From NCBI GenBank assembly GCA_022592445.1, contig JABYQR010000481.1, forward strand, positions 1 through 28,342: a stretch of DNA of 28,342 nucleotides. Reading direction: 5' to 3'. A program made the translations under genes and the position numbers. Positions 9,442 through 19,717 of the stretch are shown in pieces. The DNA comes from Cytidiella melzeri (lineage: Eukaryota; Basidiomycota; Agaricomycetes; Polyporales; Irpicaceae). The notes beneath the pieces are model-generated. The model was not told the origin of the DNA. It made no database searches and saw only the letters and a list, made by a program, of their open reading frames with translations. How positions within the stretch are numbered: position 1 is the stretch's first letter; each line of letters begins with the position of its first letter.

Positions 9442-12400
9442 TCAGAGAGGCGAACACGCCCGTTCCAACCACTTGAGTATCTTCTCATCATCGTTCTTCA
9501 ACAACGGTGCCACCTTCTCAAAAACCTCTCTATGGTACTCGTCCACCCACTTCCGCTCCTTGGCAGACAACAGCGACCCATCAATCAAATTTTTGTGCAT
9601 CGGGCACTACTCACCGTAATCAGCAGATGCTCTGCACGCCTCTATGCTATGCTAGGAAGAACCTCGGAGCGACGCACCATAGTTAACCTCTCGAACCCTA
9701 AAAAACCCTTTTCCCCGAAATTATTAGGTGTTTGGACTTCTCGTACAACCACAACGTTTTCAATGCGGATGCCGAATCGCCCATCGGCGTAGTATCCTGG
9801 TTCTGTACGGTCCATTGAATTTAGATATCGTGACGTTGTGAGAAGGCGAGAGGGTTTGCGCACCGTTGGAGACTGTCATGCCAGCTTTGAGAGCCGTGCT
9901 ATTGTAAGCTACACACACACATATGATGAGATTACTTGATTAGGGAAAGAGGTAGGCCTTACCGATCCGCACACCAATTCCATGTGGTCCTGTAAAACAA
10001 AGAGAGTTGGCGTTCTCATTTCTTTTAAAACCCCTTATAAGCCTCGCCTTCGTGCACATTCAAGTAGTGGCCTAGTGAAAAGAAAAATTGAGTATGTGTT
10101 GCTGCGCAATTCATGGTTTGCGTACCGACTCCGTGACCTGTCCCATGTCTTACAAGGAACATGAGGAAAAATTCTATCTGTAACAACAAGGTCTACCTGT
10201 AGTCTATGATAAGCTGGCCATAAGCTATATGAGGCGTCCTGTCAAGCTGCAGCAACTCACCAAGTCCATCTTCCCAAAGCGGCCTTCTCGCCCACGAGTC
10301 GCTGTGGGAGGTTGCTAAGACCAAGTCGGCGTGAGATTGTATTGGTACGTACATGATATATCCTGCGGGCACATTCAACGTCAGAGACAAATTCTGAAGC
10401 AAATGTCAAACACGTGAAATTGTACCTGATGTACCGTTAGGGAAAATTGCGGCATCAATAGCTATATGTCCCTGAAGCACTCGCGTAAACGCGCGTTTCT
10501 CCTCATCCGTAGGCGTGCCAAAGTGCTTCGCTGCTAGTCAGAGATGCGACTCAGTGATGGATGGAGCTCAACATACCCATGTCCTCGTGACATCCGTCGT
10601 ACCATCATAGTATTGGCCTATCAAAGTCTTTAAGAAAGAGGTCATAGTGAGCAGACGAGCACAAGAATATACCTCCAGAGTCACACAGATATACTTGATC
10701 CTTCTTCACAACTGCAGAATCAACAGGATCTGGGCCGTAATGAATGATCGCTGCGCATGTCTGTCAGTCATCAGTGTGCGCGGAACATGGTTGATTTGAA
10801 GACTCACCGCCATTAGGACCTGTGGCTGAAATAGTGGGGAAGGACAGTCCTCGATATAAGTCAAGCTCACTATTCGATGCCTCGATCAAAGTTTTGCAGC
10901 TATAGAAGCCAAAGATGGACTCACGACCGGTACTTTTCGAGTTGACTGGCAGCCTCGCTCTCTGTCATCACCACACCTGCGTTCAGCTGCTCCTCCAACC
11001 ACGCAAAGTACCGTACCAACGCCGCGCCATCACGTATATGACTCTGTCTGAACCCTGCGAGCACCCAGCCATCAATGAGTTGCATTCGAGAAGAAAGGTC
11101 GAAGCACAAGGTACACACCCTCAACCTCGGTAGGGTTCTTAATACTCTTCATATCAGCGACAGGAGACCTAGCTATCATGACATTATCCTTCATGATCCG
11201 CGAGTTGATCTAAAGTCAGCAACGCCGATAAAGAAGGATGTATAAAGTAGCGTGCGGTGCCCGCAGGTTGAGACGTACGTGTCCAATGGCTTCCGCTATA
11301 GCAAGGCTCGTCTTGTCGCCCACTAGCACCTGCTAGAAAGTGTGCTTGCCTCATGAACACGGATAGGTCATGCATCACGGGTGAGATGACTTGAACTCAC
11401 TGCATCCTTGCTCAACTCAAGCTCTGCCCCTAATCCTCTCAAGTACTTGAAAAACTGGCTGTAAGGCTTGACCTCCACTCCTTCTCCGAGATGTTTGCGC
11501 ACTTCGTCCGTCATTTGAGCCGGGTTCACGAACAGGGTCGAAGAAGACTGTGATACGACGGCGTACGCAAAAAACACAGGATTGAATGCGATGTCGGATC
11601 CGCGAAGGTTGAAGAGCCAAGCAACCTCGTCAAGCATGTTAATAACCATCGCTTTGTTGTTCTTCTTTTTCAGTTCTTCCTGAAGACGGGTGATTTTGTC
11701 AGGGTGTGGCTCGCCTACCACATCGGTGAGTAGACTAGACTGATGCGGATTTTTGACAACGCTTCTCTCACGCACCGGAGTATTTGACGTCGAGAGGGAA
11801 TATTTCGTTGGCAGGTCGGGCCGGACGAGCTTCCCAAACCAAGTCGACGAGGTTGTGGTCGGAGAGTGATACGAGGCACGAGTCTTTGGGCTTCAAAGCG
11901 GTTTGTAAGCTCTCTGCGTCAGTCGCTGCAATAAGCGTGGGGTCCACGCCTATACGACTATGTTTGTCCAGTTTCTAGCCAAGGGAATGGTCACAACGGT
12001 GGCGGCGAGCATATGGTTAGGTAGTATGTGTACCTTGTGAAGGAATTCCTGCCACGTCGGTATATCTGCCCAAGAAAAAGGGCTTACTATTGAAGATTGA
12101 CAAGATAATTGACTTGACTCAAGCGTACCTGGTAAACCCTGCTTCATCAACGTCCAATTGCTGGCCGTGCTCATCAATGCCGACTAGTCATGAGCACTGA
12201 AAAGAACTCACTTGTCCAGCTGCTTCTCTGCTTGCAGGAAATACCGGCCGTCTGTGAACAGAAAAGCTCCTTCAAGCGTAACAATCGCAGTTCCTGGTTG
12301 GAAGCATGAGTCTGCTGTATGACTATTGGTATGAAGGAGGACTGACCTGCGGAACCGGTGAATCCAGAGATGTAAGCACGACGTTCGTCACACTCAGCAC

Positions 12401-12695
12401 TGTACTCGCTGGAATCTATAGCACCAGCGGTACAATTTCCTTCAGCCTATGTACGCTCTGAACACCAATATTTAACATAGTACTCACGTTGGTCCTCACT
12501 AGGCACTACATATGCCGTCACGTCGTTCTCCTTATTTCTCATGAGCTCGCGGAGAGCATTGAGCCGCTTTGTCGTGTTCACCATTGTCTGTGCTGCCATT
12601 GCTGCGATAGTCGAGTGAGGAGACGAACGCCTGTACAGAGATGGTAGTCGATGGCTGCGATAGGGCAGAAATAGAGACCGAACGCGACCCAACAT
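9442..12695 (-). CDS. AMPP: Xaa-Pro aminopeptidase P (peptidase M24B)
   Basis: Metallopeptidase that removes the N-terminal residue before proline. Twenty-three exons: 12695-12488, 12415-12347, 12293-12212, 12160-12129, 12065-12034, 11974-11776, 11714-11401, 11329-11279, 11209-11119, 11054-10925, 10869-10808, 10750-10673, 10617-10577, 10525-10426, 10362-10353, 10301-10261, 10203-10197, 10148-10126, 10071-10048, 9989-9963, 9908-9864, 9802-9678, 9606-9442; phases close to 651 residues. All five metal ligands are visible: Asp in YLCDSG, Asp in TTDVTRT, His in GTGHGVG, Glu in SNEPGYY, Glu in GFERLTM. The first ATG adds an Arg-rich presequence ([18 protein letters not shown]) that looks mitochondrial; ATGs at 12599 and 12584 would give the usual cytosolic form. 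Exons 15 and 17 are only 10 and 7 nt; intron 19 has a GC donor. Confidence 0.95.
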
Positions 12696-12851
12696 GCAGA
12701 ACGATGGTCACGGTCTACTAGAAGGCCTGTGCATGTGACCCTGGCTGGCAAAGGGTGCTCGCTGGTACAGAATTGCATGCAGGCTTGTATAATGCTATAC
12801 TCATGCGCGATGCCCGATGATTTTCTCTCATGAACGCGATAGTATGACTTG

Positions 12852-12858
12852 TTATATA
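12852..12858 (-). promoter_or_regulatory. TATA element upstream of AMPP
   Basis: TATATAA on the minus strand, about 157 bp upstream of the first AMPP ATG. The rest of the 276-bp gap to the next gene shows nothing I can name. Confidence 0.4.
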
Positions 12859-12971
12859 ATTACAGCACATTCGTCTTCCGATGGATCATAAAAGCGATGC
12901 TACACATTTCACATACCTAGCTAGTAATACACTGTCAATTATCAAAAAGTCCATATTCTCCGAAAGCCTCA

Positions 12972-14885
12972 CTAAACAACTTCTACAAAGTTGGCAGGGA
13001 AAATCCCAGTGCGTCCGTCAACTTTACCGGTCCACCTGGCGATATCAGTCAGTTCAACAACGTGGGAGAAAAGAAAAAATAGGTATGCCCCCCGAGACGC
13101 ACCACGTGTCTGTGGTTTTGCTCATTTCAGTGACAGTTATTATTTGACCCTTGCTGAAGGACAGGTCACCGGGCTAAAGCATGAAAAAACATGAGCTGGT
13201 GATTGGCCCAATCGGGAGTGTTGTTGGACTCACTTGCACGGCGTTGAAGTCAAACAGAGCTATCGCTCTACCTACGCCTTCATGTGGCTGCAGAGGGCGG
13301 ACCAACTCCGCCTTCGGTGTCAATTTAGGAGGAGGGCTGCTCGTTTGCAAGCCTTTCGGACCGACCATGGGTGCGCCGAAAACATCCAAGTCTTCCTGAT
13401 CTCGGTGGTCAAAATCGAAAGATGGACGCCCGCCGTAACCCGAGTCTTGATCGAACGGGTTGGATTTCTTGCCGAACCGCATCGACGACGTCGGCGTATA
13501 TGCACTGACAGACCTTTTGTGCGATGATATATCTGCACCTCTGCTCTGGAAGCGGCTCTCGCTGTCACGGAAGGGCGAGGCGGGCTCGCTGAGTCGTGAC
13601 CGATTCCGCACCTGGTCGTTCAAATCAAAGTCTGATTCGAATTTGGTGCCGAAAAAGTCTGTCGTCGGTTCGTTGCGCTCCTCGTGAGGTTGGGGACTCG
13701 GGACCGTAGCCGAACGATTCCTTCCAGCGGGCCGTGCTTGCTGCTGTGAGGTTGTATCCGCACTAAAGTCAAAGTATGAGGTAACACTGTTGTTTCTGCT
13801 ACCCATGGTCGGCCTCTTTCGAGTCTGACCGTTTTCGTCTCGAGGACTCTCGACTCCGCCAAAGAGGTATCCGTCGTTGTCAGAGCGTGAGTGGTGTTCA
13901 TTAACCCATCTCCTGTTACCCGGTAGTCCAGTACAAGACTCCAAAGTTCGGATGAAAGGCTGAGCCCAATCTGGAGGAGGGACCGAGCCACTCAATAGCA
14001 TCTTCGCAGTGACATCTGAATGGTATGCCTGCGCGTTGGCGTCCTGGCGCTCTACAATTACTGAGCCTTCTAAGGAAACACCACCAAAGAGGCCTCTGGT
14101 CTTTGAATACGTATACCTACAGCGTAGTCAGCAGAATAAGTTTGTGGGACTCAGAGAAACAGCATACATGGCAGCTACTTTTCCCTTTGTGTTGAGTGAG
14201 CCAAGCGCTTCTCCATTGCGGCCGAGCGGACCGACTGCAACGCTGAGGTTTCCGCCGATAGTCAGCGAGCCCGCCGCCATGAACGATTGCTGTAAGGTCT
14301 TTAGGCAGGAGTCTCTTGATGACATAGGTGACTTACGACAGCCTATTGGTTCGTTCAGTTGAGCATTGAAGAAGCAAGCTGGAGTGGAGCATACCGATCG
14401 AGAATTGAGGACGAGCAGAAAGTCGGTAACTTCTGCGCCTACTTGGCCACCAACACCGACGCCAGCAGTCCCTATAGCACTCGGGGCACTCCATGCTACG
14501 CGCTATGTTAAACCGCGAGTCGCGCAGATGCATATTGAACTCACTGCCGTCTTGTAGCTTGGCGATCACGACTCCACTGCCTGCGCGAGCTGAGAACAGG
14601 AAGCCGGCTTTGAATACAGTGAAGATAGCAAAGCCTTTGGAGTTCTCTAGAACAGTGCGGGGGATGACCTATTGTAACGTACCATACGGTTCAGTTTATG
14701 CTCTTCCTAGACCGAGGGAGGCCTTACGCCATCAAGCCCATTGTTTCCACCGTCAACGAATGATTTGACTGTGCGATATTTTCAAGTTGGTTATAATTCT
14801 GTTCAAGAACGCGAGGCTTACATATTTGTGCGGCTTTCTGGCATTCCTTGGGCAGAGCTTGAGGGAGAGGAGAGTTGAACTTCAT
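12972..14885 (-). CDS. YSC84: SYLF-SH3 actin/endocytosis protein (YSC84/LSB3 family)
   Basis: Binds lipids and actin through the SYLF domain and endocytic partners through SH3, acting at cortical actin patches. Nine exons: 14885-14822, 14768-14728, 14668-14545, 14495-14395, 14342-14337, 14289-14168, 14116-13234, 13173-13103, 13035-12972; phases close to 491 residues. The N-terminus MKFNSPLPQALPKECQKAA begins the SYLF domain, followed by KGFAIFTVFKAGFLFSARAG, WSAPSAIGTAGVGVGGQ and GGNLSVAVGPLGRNGEA. A disordered linker carries SNPF, an EH-domain-binding type motif, and many Ser. SH3 is at the C-terminus (ALFDF, GDLSFSKG, WWTGKVDGRTGIFPANFVEVV). Exon 5 is only 6 nt. The start is the family's conserved MKF; the frame upstream to 14984 belongs to the 5' leader. 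Confidence 0.95.
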
Positions 14886-15518
14886 GGAGGTTTGCGGATA
14901 AGATTGTTGCAAGACAGCCCGTGCCGGCCGCGGTCGATAATCGTCAATGACCACATGCCGGGTAGCCGCAAAATCTCGATTCATACACCGACCGTCGGAG
15001 CTGTATCTGAGTTTTCTTTTGCACTATATAAAGAACGTCCGATCGCGAGCGCTTTCGACTCACTGCCAGCTTACCTTATCGCTTTTTTCATTGACTTCCC
15101 CTGAAAAAAGTCATTTTTTCAACTGGCTTAGAAAGAATATGCTCCCCTTTCGCTAGCAGTTCTATGCATTCGCGATGATGGCCTTCTAGATAGTAGGGCG
15201 GGCAACATTTGCATGTGTATTTAGCTGAAGTCGCAGCGAACGTTGGTTGATGAACTCCCAGCCGAGGACGCCTTGACATAGGTTGTGGAGGACATTGCTC
15301 CTGCTTTACAGGCAAGTCATGCTTACTATTTAGCCACGATCTTCACCACTCCGTAATGCGCACTGCGCAGGTTCAAAGTTGTGGCCTCCCGTTTGTCTCC
15401 GACCGGCCCGGGAGAACCGACGAAAACGCCACAACGCCAGGAACGCCGTCCATATTTGGAAAGCTTGCGTCCACTCCGACGGGCGCTCATCGATCATTCA
15501 CTTCTCGAATCAACCGAC
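14886..15518. promoter_or_regulatory. Divergent promoter region YSC84 / D-amino-acid oxidase
   Basis: A 633-bp gap between divergent starts. A plus-strand TATATAAAG lies at 15025-15033, 486 bp before the oxidase ATG. A perfect 9-bp inverted repeat follows: CTTTTTTCA (15082-15090) and TGAAAAAAG (15102-15110), with a further TTTTTTC next to it that can form an alternative 7-bp stem. Nothing coding is convincing. The long distance suggests a long leader or a separate short transcript. Confidence 0.45.
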
Positions 15519-16995
15519 ATGACCTCCAAACATATCGTAGTGATTGGCGCGGGTACGTGATTCATCTCTCGTGCACTCACGCGATTTGGACGATACTCAG
15601 GTGTGGTTGGATTGACTACCGCCGTCAAGATACAAGAAGAGAGTGATTACAGCGTTACCATAGTCGCAGAGGTCTTTCCGTACGATCCAAAGACTGTCAG
15701 ATACACCAGCCTCTGGGCGGTCAGTATAAAACAACGTCTGCGTCAGGGATGCATTGAGACTTTTATTCTAGGGAGCGCATCATGTCAGCCATGCTGAAGG
15801 TGATCCCAAACAGCAAGGTAGGAAGACCCCATGCCATCCCATAACCCACCATACTCATCAGCCCATTTTTAGCCATCGACGAGGAAACATTCAAAGTGAT
15901 GTGGGAACTATCCGCACCAGGAGCAGAAGCAGAAGGCTGCTTTCTTCGTCTCCCCCAGACAGACTACTTTTACGACGGTAGAGACGTACATCTTGACTGG
16001 ATGCCCGACGTTAGTGATCTTCTACTCTGTCTCTCCTCACGGGTCTTTAAAGCTACAACGCCCAACACAGCACACAATCTTGTCTGCCGATCCCCTCATA
16101 CCAGAAGCAAAGACCGGCATTTCTTTCACCACGTTTACAATCGATACCCCCGCCTACTGTAACTATCTCTTGTCCCGCTTCCTGGGTAAAGGCGGAAAAG
16201 TCGTCAGAGGCACGGTACAGCACATCAGTCAAATAGCCGAGGGCGGCCCTCAGGTTTTTACTTCGCCAACTCGCGCAAGCAATTCATCCGTCGACGCGAT
16301 CGTCGTGTGCGCGGGGTTGGGAGCGAGGACGTTGGGAGGTGTAGAAGATAAGGACGTCTTTCCTACCCGCGGACAAGTCGTTTTGCTTCGTGCACCATGG
16401 ATCAAGTTCGGAAGGACCGCAAGCCATGCAGCTTCTGGGCTCTGGACTTATGTTATTCCACGAAGATGTGGAGAGGTAAGATCTATCCATATTTTTTAAA
16501 TCTACGCGCATCCACTCAGGGAAGGGCAGGTTATTGTTGGTGGGACAAAACTTGATAATGACTGGTGGGTCTCATCTCACACCGTATGATCATGACGATC
16601 CTGATGATCATCTTTATTTGACTCAAAAGGTACCCAGTCGCTTGCCCGTCCACTACCACTGAAATACTCGAGCGAGTCCTCGCTCTGTGCCCCGAACTCG
16701 CCCCTCCCGAAATCCGGGCTGAGCGTACTCCCACGGTGGACGATCTTCGCTCGCTGATTCTCGAAGAAGGCTGTGGGTTTCGTCCTTCCCGGAAGGGCGG
16801 AGTCCGCATTGAAGCAGATAAGCTGAACGTCGGTGGGAGGGAGATACCCGTCATTCATAATTATGGGTAAGATGCTTTACTCCTATTCCATTCGTCACGC
16901 ACTCATACATCCGTCTTAGCCACGGCGGCGGTGGATACCAATCATCATGGGGCACAGCTTCCATTGCTCTCAATCTACTCAAGAGCGCTCTTTGA
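15519..16995 (+). CDS. DAO1: D-amino-acid oxidase (FAD-dependent)
   Basis: Oxidises D-amino acids to keto acids, ammonia and H2O2. Eight exons: 15519-15552, 15601-15719, 15772-15817, 15873-16009, 16053-16475, 16530-16564, 16630-16866, 16920-16995; 368 residues. The FAD-binding GxGxxG motif (VVIGAGVVGLTT) is joined across intron 1. Others: RYTSLWAGAHH, GISFTTFTIDTPAYCNYL, VVCAGLGARTLGG, SGLWTYVIPR with the active-site Tyr, GFRPSRKGGVRIE with the substrate-carboxylate Arg, and HNYGHGGGGYQSSWG near the end. The C-terminus is KSAL, not the SKL-type PTS1 of most family members, so peroxisomal import is uncertain. Introns are 43-65 nt. The gene ends 83 bp from the MTH1-like gene, tail to tail. D-aspartate oxidase is the alternative within the same family. 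Confidence 0.93.
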
Positions 16996-17078
16996 TTCCA
17001 GCAGCAAACTGAAGAAAGCGAATGCCATATTTGAGCTCAATTGGTGACGATGTGTATGCTACCGTTGGGGAAATTGTA

Positions 17079-17968
17079 TTATAGGACTTGTTCTGCGAAC
17101 CACCATTTCTGCAGTACGTTGCCCTTTGTGAAGTCTCCTCTACCGACGAAAAGACGGTTGCTGAGAAACATTGGCATCCAAAACACGTCGTCTGCCCACA
17201 TGTTGGCGAGAGGGATGGGAGGCAAGTCTAAAGCTGGATCCGAGCCGTCAGAGAACCATTCAGGTCGCATTTCGTCGCTTCTGCATCATGATTGTCGTCA
17301 GGTTGTATTTGGATTGAAGTTCAGTCTTGCGGGTGCGAAGAAGGGCTTTTGGAAACTCACTCGGCGATCGTACCAGCAAACTCGTCTGCAGTGAACATTT
17401 CAATGTGCCACGCAGCTTCAGAGCCCTCGAGGATGAAGAAGAGGGAGCCACATCGACGTAGCGGGGCTGTTACACCTGCTTCTTCCTGACTCGGTAGACA
17501 CACATATCCATAATATCAGAATGTCAGAAAGCAGAGTTTACTAGATGGAACACGTTCTGTGGAAGTACTACCTTACCTGCAATTCTCGAGCTGCGGCTTG
17601 CACAGTTGTTTCCCCAGGTTCGACTTTACCGCCAAACCCATTATACCTGTTGAATGTTCAACTTTGAGGTATTCGCCGACGATGCAGTGCGTTGACAAAA
17701 TGATTACGCGCATTCCTGAACCAAAGCCCCGTTTTTTATAGCCAAGTAGGACCTCAAGTACATAAATTCATATGATCAACACCGGTTTACCAGTCTTTAT
17801 CCCACTGGCACGGTGACTCACTTTGCCCTTCTGACGGATGAACGCATTTGTGTATAGCTTGATCTTGTGGAAAGGCTGCCATTCGCCTTCGCCTCCACTT
17901 ACTTCGTGTATCAACCTACCCTCGTATTGGATGCCTAGCGGAGGAATATCTGGAGCGTTGTCGGACAT
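17079..17968 (-). CDS. MTH1/NUDT1-like Nudix hydrolase
   Basis: Likely hydrolyses oxidised purine nucleoside triphosphates (8-oxo-dGTP type), cleaning the nucleotide pool. Five exons: 17968-17822, 17752-17712, 17646-17577, 17485-17361, 17280-17079; 194 residues. The Nudix box is complete across intron 3: G-x5-E in GGKVEPGETT, then AARELQEEAGV. The MTH1-type features around it are VLLGYKKRGFG, YNGFGGKV, FFILEGSEAAWHIEMF, SDEMRPEWF and MWADDVFWMPMFL. Intron 2 joins only with a GC donor (GCGCGT after GGAAT), which restores Met-Tyr before NGFGG; no GT donor fits the phase. About 40 residues before the Nudix fold are unlike the short animal protein. Exact substrate not shown by sequence. Confidence 0.9.
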
Positions 17969-18273
17969 CGAGATGGAGGTCGACGTTCAAGTTGGAAGGG
18001 CTGTGGCGCTAATGCAAGTAGTACTTACGTGACGGTGTCATATCTTCGAGCTTGCACTTGAAAGCAACAATCTCAGAAGCCACTTCTGTGGTATGTAAAC
18101 TTGAAGCGTATCGGCGTATGGTCAAGTATACTACACCAGTGATATAATCACGTTACAATCGTGTCTAGATCTATTCCAAATCCCAATTGATTACATCTCA
18201 GGAAAAGGATGTCCCCACAGTCCAGTAAAGAAGTAACCTCCAATGCCAGAGCTAAAGTGAGTGCCTCCGGACT
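17969..18273. other. Intergenic region, nothing recognised
   Basis: A 305-bp gap between the Nudix start and the desaturase stop, both on the minus strand. It should hold the Nudix promoter and the desaturase 3' end. No gene, repeat or clear TATA element seen. Confidence 0.5.
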
Positions 18274-19717
18274 TTACTGATTTGGCGTAGGTGGTCTAGT
18301 CTCGTCTTCAGCCGCAGACGACGAAAGCGCAGCGGCCGCGGCATCACGTTTCGTTTTGCTCAAACGTTTGACACGAGAGAACATCCCGACCTCCGGATCC
18401 CTGATGAAGTTGATCATGACCATGGGCCAGGATGGATGAGACGGGATGTTGTCGTAAAATTCTGGGGCTAGTGCGCGAAGGGCTGGTAGACGGGTCCACG
18501 GAATGGCTGGGAAGTCATGGTGTTCATTGTGGTATCCAACCTGGGATACGTCAGTACGGCCATTATCACAGAGAGATTGAAAGTAGACACACGTTGTAGG
18601 CAAGGATGTTCAGTGGCCCGTAGTACGAGTAAGTTTCTTGCTCGAGTCCATCCCAAAGATAGTGCTCGGCGATGAAATGTCCCGCACAAGGATGCCAACT
18701 GCCTGCGAAGAAGCTGGAGAAAAGCAAATACAGCACGACGTTGAGACCGAATGTCTTGACAAGCGTGTAGTCGAATGCGAGCTGCGTCGCAATGTTCACA
18801 ACGTGCCATTGAGTGATACGCTGTGATCGCACGAGTCCTGGACGCAAAGCATAGAACAGTATTTGAAAGGTCCTGTGCCGTATTAGCACGCGTCTCATGA
18901 GCTTGGTTGTACACATACACAAAAAACGCTTTGCCCAGCACGTTGTTAAGGATTAGCAGTTCGAGTCGAGTGGGAAGGTCAGTATCAACGCCATCTTCTC
19001 CCATTTGCTTGTGGTGCTCCAAGTGGTATCTCTTGAAGCATTGTGAGAAAAAAGACCAGCGAAGTGCAAGAATTCTGCCAACCTTGAACGTAGCGCAGTA
19101 TGGAATACCAATGGGAAGATTGGCCAGAACAGCAAGGGCCTTGTTCGCCGCAATGCCCTTGAACGCCAAATTGTGTGTGATCTCGTGTATTGCCAGGAAC
19201 AGGTTGTGGTTTAGAGTTCCACCGATGGCATACGCGCAGAGCAGAAACGACGGAGAGAAGGGGTTTGTGTGCCTAAGCCAGACAGCGACAGCTAGTTGAA
19301 GAGTAACGACGGCCAACACAACCCATTTTGTCAGTGGTTCGTAGCCCATGAGTTTTGTGACCTGCGCCCCCCGCCGCCGCCGTTGAATACAATGATATTA
19401 AAAGATGCCTCGACAGCGACGCACTTCGGGATGAGCCTTCATGATTGCCATCCTCCTGGTGCGGTGAGGTTCTTCTGTCATGAGCCACAGAAAGTCCGAT
19501 GGGTCCTGAGGCGGTCCGAACCTTGAAACACCGTCGTCCTTGGGGTGGGGAGTGACAACTACAGTGCGGCGTGGAGGTCGTCCTTCAGAAAAGGATTCAG
19601 CACCTCCAAAGTAACTGTAGTCTGGGTGACCAGACGTGTCAAAGTAGAGTCTTGAGGTGGAAGAGTATACACACACACACCAACTTCAGATGCTGGCTGT
19701 GCATCAGGAGAGTCCAT
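18274..19717 (-). CDS. Sphingolipid delta-4 desaturase (DES1/DEGS1 family)
   Basis: Membrane di-iron enzyme of the ER that puts the delta-4 double bond into the dihydroceramide sphingoid base. Six exons: 19717-19681, 19621-19425, 19361-19083, 19031-18919, 18872-18593, 18540-18274; 390 residues. The N-terminal lipid-desaturase motif is DFLWLMTEEPHRTRR. Histidine boxes: HEITHN, HLEHHK and NEHHDFP, the last formed after intron 5. Hydrophobic spans lie around WVVLAVVTLQLAVAVW, SFLLCAYAIGG and LNVVLYLLFSSFFA. Residues 1-13 come from a short first exon joined over a (GT)n-start intron; a start inside the second frame at 19676 is less likely. Intron 3 is 51 nt, in frame and stop-free, so retention would add 17 residues just before the second His box. 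Confidence 0.93.

Noticed and set aside
12881..13194. Plus-strand ORFs between AMPP and YSC84
   Set aside because: They overlap the SH3-coding exons of YSC84 on the other strand and have no family features.
13460..14100. Plus-strand ORFs opposite the YSC84 linker
   Set aside because: The minus-strand frame is open for 275 codons and links the SYLF and SH3 domains, so these are shadows.
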